Assembly (NCBI GenBank): GCA_018062105.1
Contig: JAGOSV010000017.1
Span: forward strand, 1-41,444
Direction of reading: 5' to 3'
DNA: 41,444 bases
From: Sterolibacterium sp.
Lineage (GTDB): Bacteria > Pseudomonadota > Gammaproteobacteria > Burkholderiales > Rhodocyclaceae
Position numbers and translations under genes: made by a program. This document shows, piece after piece, positions 8,448-16,385 of the stretch (positions within the stretch are counted from its first letter, which is position 1; each line of letters starts with the position of its first letter). Under the pieces are notes generated by a model that was not told the DNA's origin, made no database searches, and was given only the letters and a program-made list of their open reading frames with translations.

Positions 8448-9887
8448 CTACGCTGCGTGCTGCTCGATATACGCCTTAATGGCGGCAGTCTGGGCCTCCA
8501 TGACCGTAAAGCGCTGCGGCAAGGCCTCGATACCCTGCATGGCCAGCGGACGCTCCGGGTCTCGCGCCAAGGCTTCCTGAATGGTGTCGGCAAACTTGCA
8601 GGCCTGCGCGGTTTCCAGACAGACCAGCGGCACCCCCGGCTCGCGCTGCTCCAGCGCCACCTTGAGGCCATCGGCCGTATGGGTGTCGATCATGACACCA
8701 AAAACCTGATGCACTTCGCGGATCATCGCCAGCCGGTCGGCGTGGCTGCTGCTGCCTGAAACAAAGCCGAATGCCTGAATGCGGGCAAAATGTGGCGTTC
8801 CGGCCAGGTCGAAAGAACCGCCGGCATCCACCTTGCTCCAGAGTTCGCGAACTGCTGCCGCGTCCCGGCCAACCAGGTCAAAGATGAAACGTTCAAAGTT
8901 CGAGGCCTTGGAAATGTCCATCGACGGGCTGCTGGTGTGGAAGGTTTGAGCCGTCCCGCGCGGGCGATACGTGCCGGTACGGAAAAACTCGTCGAGCACG
9001 TCATTTTCGTTGGTGGCGAGGATCAGCTTGCGGATGGGCAGCCCCATCATGCGGGCGATGTGACCGGCGCAGATATTGCCGAAATTGCCTGATGGCACAC
9101 TGAAGCTGACCTGCTCGTCATTGGATTTCGTTGCCGCAAAATAGCCCTTGAAGTAATACACGATCTGCGCAGCTACCCGCGCCCAGTTGATCGAATTGAC
9201 TGTGCCAATCTTGTGCTTTTCCTTGAAGGCGTGATCATTGCTAACGGCTTTGACCATGTCCTGACAATCATCGAACACACCCTTGACGGCGATGTTGTGG
9301 ATGTTGGCATCCTGCAAGGAAAACATCTGAGCCGTCTGGAAACGGCTCATCTTGCCGTGCGGCGAGAGCATGAATACGCGGATGCCACGCTTGCCGCGCA
9401 TCGCATACTCAGCCGACGAGCCGGTGTCGCCCGAAGTTGCCCCCAGGATGTTGAGCTCGACACCCGTCTTGCCCAGTGTGTATTCAAAGAGATTGCCGAG
9501 CAGCTGCATGGCCATGTCCTTGAAGGCCAGTGTCGGGCCGTTGGACAGTTCAAGGAGATGCAGGCCAGGCTCCAGGGTACGCAGTGGCGTGATCTGCGCG
9601 GCATTGGCCATATCCTCACCCGGGCGCGTATGGCAATACACGGCCGATGTGTAGGTGCGATCCACCAGGTTTTTCAGATCCGCTGCGGGAATATCGGTGA
9701 TGAATTTGCTCAGCACCTGATACGCCAGCTCGGCATAAGACAAAGAACGCCACGCCGCGAGCTCTGCCGGGGTGACCTGCGGATAGGACTCCGGCAGATA
9801 AAGGCCGCCATCCGGTGCCAGACCGGCGAGGAGAATATCCGTAAAGTTTTTGGCGGGTGAGTTGCCACGGGTGCTGAGGTAACGCAT
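8448..9887 (-). CDS. thrC: Threonine synthase
   Basis: This 479-aa PLP enzyme (fold type II, the long bacterial/fungal class) has the N-terminal YLSTRGNSPAKNFTDILLAG, the PLP-lysine motif NGPTLAFKDMAMQLLG, the phosphate loop GATSGDTGSSAEYA, and GNFGNICAGHIARMMGLPI further on. It converts O-phospho-L-homoserine to L-threonine. It lies 31 nt downstream of hom on the same strand, giving the usual hom–thrC order. Length and motifs match the family. Confidence 0.97.
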   Translation of the reverse strand: MRYLSTRGNSPAKNFTDILLAGLAPDGGLYLPESYPQVTPAELAAWRSLSYAELAYQVLSKFITDIPAADLKNLVDRTYTSAVYCHTRPGEDMANAAQITPLRTLEPGLHLLELSNGPTLAFKDMAMQLLGNLFEYTLGKTGVELNILGATSGDTGSSAEYAMRGKRGIRVFMLSPHGKMSRFQTAQMFSLQDANIHNIAVKGVFDDCQDMVKAVSNDHAFKEKHKIGTVNSINWARVAAQIVYYFKGYFAATKSNDEQVSFSVPSGNFGNICAGHIARMMGLPIRKLILATNENDVLDEFFRTGTYRPRGTAQTFHTSSPSMDISKASNFERFIFDLVGRDAAAVRELWSKVDAGGSFDLAGTPHFARIQAFGFVSGSSSHADRLAMIREVHQVFGVMIDTHTADGLKVALEQREPGVPLVCLETAQACKFADTIQEALARDPERPLAMQGIEALPQRFTVMEAQTAAIKAYIEQHAA

Positions 9888-9918
9888 GGGTATCTTTCGT
9901 CAGGCAGGCGGTAATGAA

Positions 9919-11232
9919 TTACTTGTCGAGCTCTTCCAGCCGCAGGCGGATCACTCCGCGCTTGACGACCGTGAGTGCCTCGATCTTGACGATGGCTGCC
10001 TCGATATTCTTCTCGCGCGTCTGGTGCGTCAGCATGATGATGTCGGTCTGCTGCTCACCTTCGCTCGGCTCACGCTGGATCATGGCCTCGATGGAAATGC
10101 CCTGATCGGCCAGGATGCGCGTGATGTCGGCCAGCACCCCGGGCTTGTCGGAGACAGCGAGGCGCAGATAGTAGCGGGTCTCGACCTCGGCCAGCGGCAG
10201 GATGGGGGTGTCCTGCACGGCATGTGGCTGAAAAGCGAGATGCGGCACACGATGCTCCGGGTCGGCCGTCTGCATGCGGGTGACATCGACGAGATCGGCA
10301 ATCACTGCCGAGGCCGTCGGCTCAGCACCTGCACCCTTGCCGTAATAAAGTGTTGCCCCCACTGCATCGCCCTGCACCAGCACAGCGTTCATCGCCCCTT
10401 CAACATTGGCAATCAGCCTTTTGGCCGGAATCAGGGTCGGATGCACACGCAACTCGATGCCCTCATCCTTGCGTTTGGTGATCCCCAGCAGCTTGATGCG
10501 GTAGCCGAGCTGTTCGGCGTATTTGATGTCATCGGCCTCCAGCCGGCTGATGCCCTCGACATGCGCCTTGTCGAATTGCATCGGAATGCCAAAGGCAATC
10601 GCCGCCATGATGGTCAGCTTGTGTGCGGCATCCACACCTTCGATATCGAAGGTTGGATCCGCTTCGGCATAACCCAGACGTTGCGCGTCCCGGAGCACGT
10701 CGGCAAAGGGCAGCCCCTTGTCGCGCATTTCGGACAGGATGAAATTGGTGGTGCCATTGATGATGCCGGCAATCCACTGGATGCGGTTGGCAGTCAGCCC
10801 TTCCCGCAACGCCTTGATGATGGGGATCCCGCCTGCCACGGCGGCTTCGAAGCCGATCATGACGTTCTTTGCCCGGGCTGCCGCAAAAATCTCGTTGCCA
10901 TGCTTGGCCAGCAGCGCCTTGTTGGCCGTCACGACATGCTTGCCGTTTTCGATGGCCTTCAGCACCAGCTCCCGGGCGATGCCGGTGCCGCCGATCAGTT
11001 CGATCACGACATCGACTTCCGGATCATTCACCACAGCAAACGCATCATCGGTCAGCCGTGCCTTGCCCTGGGTCACCTGGCTGGCCAGCTCAAGGTTCTT
11101 GTCGGCGACGACACTGATCTGGATCGGTCGTCCGGCACGTCGGGTGATTTCTTCCGCATTGCGCGTCAAAACCGTGTAGGTTCCGCCGCCAACCGTGCCA
11201 ATGCCAAGCAGTCCTGCGTTGATGGGTTTCAT
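9919..11232 (-). CDS. hom: Homoserine dehydrogenase
   Basis: This 437-aa protein has an N-terminal NAD(P)-binding fold (LLGIGTVGGGTYTVL), the nucleotide/substrate signature ELIGGTGIAR, and catalytic-domain segments TANKALLAKHGNEIF, GIINGTTNFILSEM and EADPTFDIEGVDAAHKL. The C-terminal ACT domain (AVSDKPGVLADITRILADQG) is expected to bind threonine for feedback control. It reduces aspartate semialdehyde to homoserine. It is followed directly by thrC and preceded, after 48 nt, by the aminotransferase gene. Confidence 0.97.
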   Translation of the reverse strand: MKPINAGLLGIGTVGGGTYTVLTRNAEEITRRAGRPIQISVVADKNLELASQVTQGKARLTDDAFAVVNDPEVDVVIELIGGTGIARELVLKAIENGKHVVTANKALLAKHGNEIFAAARAKNVMIGFEAAVAGGIPIIKALREGLTANRIQWIAGIINGTTNFILSEMRDKGLPFADVLRDAQRLGYAEADPTFDIEGVDAAHKLTIMAAIAFGIPMQFDKAHVEGISRLEADDIKYAEQLGYRIKLLGITKRKDEGIELRVHPTLIPAKRLIANVEGAMNAVLVQGDAVGATLYYGKGAGAEPTASAVIADLVDVTRMQTADPEHRVPHLAFQPHAVQDTPILPLAEVETRYYLRLAVSDKPGVLADITRILADQGISIEAMIQREPSEGEQQTDIIMLTHQTREKNIEAAIVKIEALTVVKRGVIRLRLEELDK

Positions 11233-11280
11233 AGATGATCAGTGATGGGTGATGAGGATGGGTAATGAATAAGGGATGAG

Positions 11281-12507
11281 TCAGGTTCCATGCCGCTTGC
11301 GGTAACCATCGAGGAAACGCGCCACACGATTGAGCGCCTCGGTCAGGTCATCGGTATTGGGCAGGAAGACGACGCGGAAATGATCCGGTGCCGGCCAGTT
11401 GAAACCACTGCCCTGCACCAGCAGCACACGCTCCTGCTCGAGCAGTTGCAGAATGAACTGCTGGTCGTCATTGATCGGGTAGACCTGCGGATCGAGGCGC
11501 GGGAACAGGTACATCGCCGCCTGTGGCTTGACACAGCTAACACCCGGCATGTCATTGAGCATGGACCAGGCCAGATCACGCTGACGACACAGACGGCCGG
11601 TCGGTGCAACCAGATCGTTGATGCTCTGATAGCCGCCCAATGCCGTCTGGATGCCGAACTGGGCCGGTACGTTGGCGCACAGCCGCATCGAGGACAACAT
11701 ATTGAGCCCTTCGATATAGTCCTGGGCATGACGCTTCTCGCCGGAGACAACCAGCCAGCCAGCACGGAAACCGGCAGCACGATAATTTTTCGACAGACCA
11801 TTGAAGGTGACGCACAGCACGTCCTCGGCCAGTGAAGCAATCGAGGTATGCGTTACGCCGTCATAGAGCACCTTGTCGTAAATCTCGTCGGCATAGATGA
11901 TGAGCTGATGCTGACGGGCAATCTCGACGATTTCCTTCAGCAGTTCGACCGGATACAGCGCCCCGGTCGGATTGTTTGGGTTGATGATGACGATGGCGCG
12001 GGTGCTGGAGGTGATCTTGCTGCGGATGTCGTCGAGATCGGGCAACCAGCCAGCCCCCTCATCGCACAGGTAATGACGCGCCTTGCCACCGGACAGGCTG
12101 ACAGCCGCCGTCCACAACGGATAGTCAGGGGTCGGCACCAGCACCTCATCGCCGGAATCGAGCAGCGCATTCATCGCCATGACGATGAGCTCGGACACGC
12201 CGTTGCCGATGTAGATATCCTCAACCTGCACGCCGGCAATCTTTTTCTCCTGCGTGTAGTGCATGATGGCCTTGCGTGCGGCAAACAGCCCCTTGGAATC
12301 GCTGTAGCCCGAAGCCTCGGGCAGATTCACGATGACATCCTGGATGATCTCTTCCGGAGCAATGAAGCCGAACGGCGCCGGGTTACCGATATTCAGCTTG
12401 ATGACACGATGGCCTTCTTCCTCCATCTGCCGTGCACGCGCCAGCACCGGCCCACGAATGTCGTAGCAGACATTGGCCAACTTGGCAGATTTCATCACGG
12501 GCTGCAT
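11281..12507 (-). CDS. alaA: Alanine-type PLP aminotransferase
   Basis: This 408-aa fold-type-I aminotransferase contains LNIGNPAPFGF near the N-terminus, GNGVSELI, VPTPDYPLW, IINPNNPTGALY, YADEIYDKVLY and the PLP-lysine segment FNGLSKNYRAAGFRAGW. These match AlaA/YfbQ-type glutamate–pyruvate aminotransferases. The start at ATG 12507 (MQPVMKSAKL) is supported by an AGGAAGG upstream; the longer frame adds an implausible Trp/Cys-rich stretch. It heads the alaA–hom–thrC run, a common betaproteobacterial arrangement. Confidence 0.93.
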   Translation of the reverse strand: MQPVMKSAKLANVCYDIRGPVLARARQMEEEGHRVIKLNIGNPAPFGFIAPEEIIQDVIVNLPEASGYSDSKGLFAARKAIMHYTQEKKIAGVQVEDIYIGNGVSELIVMAMNALLDSGDEVLVPTPDYPLWTAAVSLSGGKARHYLCDEGAGWLPDLDDIRSKITSSTRAIVIINPNNPTGALYPVELLKEIVEIARQHQLIIYADEIYDKVLYDGVTHTSIASLAEDVLCVTFNGLSKNYRAAGFRAGWLVVSGEKRHAQDYIEGLNMLSSMRLCANVPAQFGIQTALGGYQSINDLVAPTGRLCRQRDLAWSMLNDMPGVSCVKPQAAMYLFPRLDPQVYPINDDQQFILQLLEQERVLLVQGSGFNWPAPDHFRVVFLPNTDDLTEALNRVARFLDGYRKRHGT

Positions 12508-12599
12508 CAAAAACCATCCTTCCTGACAGAAAACACCCCTGCCCAAATCCCAAGGCAAGAAGCACCACAAAACCGCCGCAAGCCAGCAACGGCAAAGGA

Positions 12600-12605
12600 T
12601 ATAAT
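12600..12605 (+). promoter_or_regulatory. Candidate -10 element of the Mth938-like gene
   Basis: A perfect TATAAT lies 78 bp upstream of the Mth938-like start, in the divergent interval with alaA. No convincing -35 hexamer is present at the right distance, so this is tentative. Confidence 0.3.
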
Positions 12606-12683
12606 CTTACTCAAGCTGGCGTTTTGCCGCAAATGGGCAAATAGCTCAAATGGCTCAAATAAGGCTCCACCTTCCCCATCCCC

Positions 12684-13058
12684 ATGAAACTGCACCGCGA
12701 ACAGAACATTGGTCAGAACCTCATCACTGCCTGCGGTACAGATCACATCGACATCAACGGCCAGCGCCACAAAACCAGCCTGCTGGTTCTGCCACGGCAG
12801 CTGCATGAAGGATGGGGCAAAGCCGGATACCCGGCACTGACCCCCCAGGATTTCCACTGCATCATCGAGCTGGGCTGCGATCTCCTGCTGTTTGGCACGG
12901 GACGCCAGCAGCGCTTCCCGCCACCGGCACTGCTGCGCGACCTGATGGCTGCACGCATCGGTGTCGAGATCATGGATACCGCCGCAGCCTGTCGCACCTT
13001 CAACATTTTGGTAACAGAAGGCCGTAACGTCGCCGCTGCCCTGCTGATTGAATCATGA
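12684..13058 (+). CDS. Mth938 domain-containing protein (DUF498)
   Basis: This 124-aa protein has the compact Mth938/NDUFAF3-like fold. The core segments are AGYPALTPQDFHCIIELGCD, LLLFGTGRQQRFPPP and the C-terminal RTFNILVTEGRNVAAALLIE. The bacterial function is unsettled; the eukaryotic relative NDUFAF3 helps assemble respiratory complex I. The gene is divergent from alaA and overlaps the next gene by 4 nt (ATGA), so it is the first gene of an operon with the glycosyltransferase. Confidence 0.88.
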   Translation: MKLHREQNIGQNLITACGTDHIDINGQRHKTSLLVLPRQLHEGWGKAGYPALTPQDFHCIIELGCDLLLFGTGRQQRFPPPALLRDLMAARIGVEIMDTAAACRTFNILVTEGRNVAAALLIES

Positions 13059-14737
13059 AACTCTTTTCCTCGCGACACCTCTCGGGCACCTCGCTGGTAT
13101 TGCTCGTCGCTTGCCTGGCCGTGATCTGGTTCGGCACTCTCCACCAACGCAAATTGATCAACCCGGATGAAGGCCGCTATGCCGAAATCCCGCGCGAGAT
13201 GGTGGCCAGCGGCGACTGGCTGACCCCCCGTCTCAACGGCATCAAGTATTTTGAAAAACCGGCCCTGCAATACTGGACCACCGCCGTCGCCTACGAAGTT
13301 TTCGGCGAACATGAAGGCTCGGCCCGGCTGTGGAGCGCCCTGTGCGGTTTTCTCGGCATCCTCGCCACGGCCTTCACCGCCCGTCGGCTATGGGGTTTCG
13401 ATGCTGCCCTGGCCTCGGCCAGCGTCCTGGCCAGCAGCCTGCTGTGGGTCATGATCGGCCACGTCAATACCCTCGACATGGGGCTGAGCTTCTTCCTCTC
13501 CTCGGCCATTTTCTGCTTCATCCTGGCCCAGCACGACGAAACCGTCTCCCGGCCCGGGGCCACCCGCCGCTGGATGTTACTGGGCTGGCTGCTGCTGGCC
13601 CTGGCCATCCTCAGCAAGGGGCTGATCGGCATGGTGCTGCCGGCCGCCACCCTCGTTATCTACTCTCTCTGGCAACGCGACTTCAGCCTCTGGCGACGGC
13701 TGCACCTGCTGGCGGGTCTGGCCTTGCTGCTGGCCGTCACTGCCCCCTGGTTCATTGCCGTCTCACGAGCCAATCCGGAATTCGCCCACTTCTTTTTTAT
13801 CCACGAACACTTCGAACGCTTCCTCACCAAGGTGCATGGCCGCTACGAGCCTCCCTGGTACTTCATCCCCATCCTCATCGCCGGCATGCTGCCCTGGCTG
13901 ACCGGGCTGCTCACCGCCGCCCACAGCGGCCTGCAACAAGAGGCCGGACAACGCTTTCAGCCGCGCCGCTTCCTGCTGGTCTGGTGTCTCGTAGTCTTCG
14001 GCTTCTTTTCCACATCCGACTCCAAGCTGCCCTCCTACATCCTGCCACTATTTCCAGCACTGGCCCTGCTCATCGGCCTGCACCTGAGCGAACTCATCCA
14101 GCGCCGCCCCCAGGCACTGCTCTGGCATCTGCTGCCCGCGCTCATCATCGGCATCGCCGGTCTCTATTTCGCCCCGGAAGCCATGCGCCTGAGCAGCGAA
14201 CGCTCGCCGGCCACCCTTTATGCCGACTACATCCCTTGGCTGCGTACCGCCAGCGCCACCCTGCTGGCTTGCACCCTCGTAGCCCTGCTCTTCCTGCGCG
14301 GCCATAAGTCCCGCCCCTGCCCACGGGCCAGCCTGCTCGCCCTGGCTGCTGGCGGTCTATTATGTTCACTGCTCATCCTGCTCGGCCACAACAGCCTGGC
14401 CCCTTCGAATTCCTCTGCCATCATCGCTGCCAAAATCCGTGACCAGGTGCCGCCGGACGTCCCCTTCTTCAGCGTCAACACTTATGACCAGGGATTACAG
14501 TTCTACCTCAAACGCACCACGACCATGGTGAGCTATCAGGATGAACTGGGCTTTGGCATCGCACAGGAACCGGAAAAATTCCTCAAGAACCTGGATGCCT
14601 TCAAACAGGCCTGGAACACCGCCCCGCAAGCCTGGGCGCTACTCAACCCCGACACCTGGCAGCAGCTCGAAAAAGAGCATTTCCCCATGCAGCTCGTCGC
14701 CCGCGATCCACGCCGCGTCATCATCCGAAAGCCATGA
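13055..14737 (+). CDS. ArnT-like PMT-family glycosyltransferase
   Basis: This 560-aa polytopic membrane protein of the GT83/PMT-2 type shows the periplasmic catalytic-loop acidic motif NPDEGRYAEIPREMV (about 31–45). GDWLTPRLNGIKYFEKPALQ follows, which is characteristic of ArnT-like enzymes that use undecaprenyl-phosphate-linked sugars to modify lipid A. About 11–12 membrane helices follow, then a soluble C-terminal region (FFSVNTYDQGLQFYLKRTTT). It overlaps its neighbours on both sides by 4 nt. With the SMR-like and DegT-like genes next door, a role in lipid A or other envelope sugar modification is likely. The donor sugar is not determined. Confidence 0.87.
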   Translation: MKLFSSRHLSGTSLVLLVACLAVIWFGTLHQRKLINPDEGRYAEIPREMVASGDWLTPRLNGIKYFEKPALQYWTTAVAYEVFGEHEGSARLWSALCGFLGILATAFTARRLWGFDAALASASVLASSLLWVMIGHVNTLDMGLSFFLSSAIFCFILAQHDETVSRPGATRRWMLLGWLLLALAILSKGLIGMVLPAATLVIYSLWQRDFSLWRRLHLLAGLALLLAVTAPWFIAVSRANPEFAHFFFIHEHFERFLTKVHGRYEPPWYFIPILIAGMLPWLTGLLTAAHSGLQQEAGQRFQPRRFLLVWCLVVFGFFSTSDSKLPSYILPLFPALALLIGLHLSELIQRRPQALLWHLLPALIIGIAGLYFAPEAMRLSSERSPATLYADYIPWLRTASATLLACTLVALLFLRGHKSRPCPRASLLALAAGGLLCSLLILLGHNSLAPSNSSAIIAAKIRDQVPPDVPFFSVNTYDQGLQFYLKRTTTMVSYQDELGFGIAQEPEKFLKNLDAFKQAWNTAPQAWALLNPDTWQQLEKEHFPMQLVARDPRRVIIRKP

Positions 14738-15105
14738 ATCCTGTCGCCTTTGCCCTGATCCTCACCGGCGTACTGCTCAATGCCTGTGCCCAGTTGCTGC
14801 TCAAAGCCGGCACCAACGCCGTCGGCCACTTTGAATTCCACGCCAGCAACCTGCTTCCCGTCGGCCTGAAACTGGCCTTCCAGCCGTACATCATGGGCGG
14901 CATGGCCTGCTATGCCGTCAGCCTGGTGGTGTGGATCATGGCCCTGTCGCGCGTACCAGTCAGCATCGCCTATCCGATGCTGTCGATCGGCTACGTCCTC
15001 AATGCCTTCGTCGCCTGGCAGTGGTTTGGCGAGCCGCTGTCCGCACAAAAACTGCTCGGCATCGGCTTCATCGTGGCAGGCGTGTATGTCGTTGCCCGCT
15101 CATGA
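14734..15105 (+). CDS. SMR/EamA-like small membrane transporter (ArnE/ArnF-like)
   Basis: This 123-aa protein has four hydrophobic helices: FALILTGVLLNACAQLLLKA, YIMGGMACYAVSLVVWIMAL, SIAYPMLSIGYVLNAFVAW and LLGIGFIVAGVYVVARS. The NACAQLLLKAG motif in TM1 and the SIAYP motif in TM3 are typical of the small multidrug resistance fold and of ArnE/ArnF, the proposed flippase subunits for undecaprenyl-phosphate aminoarabinose. It overlaps the glycosyltransferase gene by 4 nt, which fits delivery of the lipid-linked sugar to it. ArnE/F act as a pair and only one gene is present here, so a homodimer is possible. Confidence 0.82.
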   Translation: MNPVAFALILTGVLLNACAQLLLKAGTNAVGHFEFHASNLLPVGLKLAFQPYIMGGMACYAVSLVVWIMALSRVPVSIAYPMLSIGYVLNAFVAWQWFGEPLSAQKLLGIGFIVAGVYVVARS

Positions 15106-15145
15106 ACCCGACGACATAGCGACGACATAGCGAAAGAAACAAAGC

Positions 15146-16291
15146 ATGAAGCGCGAAGAATTCCTGCCATTCACCCGTCCCACGATCGACGAAGACACCA
15201 TCGCCGATGTCGCAGCAGTGCTGCGTTCCGGCTGGCTGACCAGCGGCCCCCGGGTCAAAGCGTTCGAAGAAGCACTATCAACCTATTGCGCCGGCCGCCC
15301 GGTGCGGGCGTTCAGCTCGGGCACGGCAACCCTGGAAACCGCCCTGCGCCTGGCCGGCATCGGCCCGGGGGATGAAGTCATCACCAGCCCGCTGACCTGG
15401 GTAGCCACGGCCAACGTGATCCTTGCCGTCGGTGCCAGCCCCGTTTTCGTCGACATCGACCCACGCACCCGCAATATCGACCCCGAACGTATCGCCGCCG
15501 CCATCACCCCAAAAACCCGCGCCCTGATACCCGTCGACCTGGCCGGTCTACCCGTAGATCGCACACAATTGGCCGCTCTCGTCCGACAGCACAGCCTGCG
15601 TATTATCGAGGATGCCGCCCAGTCCTTCGGTGCCACATGGAACGGCCAGCCCATTGGCCAATCTTTCTTCGAAGATCGCGATTTCGTTTCCTTCAGCTTT
15701 CACGCCAACAAGAACCTCACCACCGGCGAAGGCGGCGCCCTGGTATTACCGGCAGACATCGACCCTGCCCTGTGCGAACGCCTGCGCCTGCAAGGCGTGC
15801 ACCGTTTCCCGGACGGCGGCATGGATGTCGACGTCCCCGGTGGCAAGGCCAACCTGACGGACATCGCCGCCACCATCGGCCTGGGACAACTGAAGCGCCT
15901 CGCCGAATTCACCGCCCGGCGACGGCTACTGGCACGCCACTACTTCACCTGCCTCGACCGCGAATGGTGCTGCAAACGAGGCTGCGAGCTGCCCCCCGAA
16001 GACCACGACCAAAGCAACTGGCACATGTTCCAGATCCTGCTGCCTCGCGGCACCGACCGTGGCAGCTTCATTGCCGCCATGAAAGAGCACAACATCGGCA
16101 TCGGCGTGCACTACCCGGCCCTGCACCTGTTCTCGCTCTACCGCCAACAAGGCTTCAAACCCGGCGACTTCCCACACGCCGAAGACGTCGGCACCCGCAC
16201 CGTCACCCTGCCCCTCTTCCCGGCCATGAGCCTTGCCGACGTGGAATACGTCTGCCATGCGCTCAAGGCCGTGCTTGCCAATACCCGCTGA
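15146..16291 (+). CDS. DegT/DnrJ/EryC1/StrS aminotransferase (ArnB-like)
   Basis: This 381-aa sugar aminotransferase contains PFTRPTIDEDTIADVAAVLR, SGWLTSGPRVKAFEEAL, SSGTATLETALRLAGIGPGD, SPLTWVATANVIL, the IIEDAAQSFGA segment and the PLP-lysine motif FHANKNLTTGEGG. The substrate is probably a UDP-4-keto sugar, by analogy with ArnB. It lies 40 nt after the SMR-like gene and is preceded by AAAGAAAC and a duplicated 11-bp CGACGACATAG. It completes a three-gene envelope-sugar set, but no arnA, arnC or arnD homologue is in the window. The accessory island begins just after it. Confidence 0.88.
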   Translation: MKREEFLPFTRPTIDEDTIADVAAVLRSGWLTSGPRVKAFEEALSTYCAGRPVRAFSSGTATLETALRLAGIGPGDEVITSPLTWVATANVILAVGASPVFVDIDPRTRNIDPERIAAAITPKTRALIPVDLAGLPVDRTQLAALVRQHSLRIIEDAAQSFGATWNGQPIGQSFFEDRDFVSFSFHANKNLTTGEGGALVLPADIDPALCERLRLQGVHRFPDGGMDVDVPGGKANLTDIAATIGLGQLKRLAEFTARRRLLARHYFTCLDREWCCKRGCELPPEDHDQSNWHMFQILLPRGTDRGSFIAAMKEHNIGIGVHYPALHLFSLYRQQGFKPGDFPHAEDVGTRTVTLPLFPAMSLADVEYVCHALKAVLANTR

Positions 16292-16385
16292 GCGCCCTCC
16301 CCCCGCAGCGCGCAGCGACAGCGCTTCCCCGAAACAGAGGGAACTCCCCCGGCTGCGCGCCGAGAACATCCCCACAATCACCGCA

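Noticed and set aside
9886-11238. 450-aa open frame on the plus strand opposite hom
   Set aside because: Antisense to homoserine dehydrogenase, His/Gln/Asp-rich shadow composition, no recognisable domain.
15109-15130. 11-bp tandem duplication CGACGACATAG before the aminotransferase gene
   Set aside because: Only two units, no further structure; probably a chance duplication.
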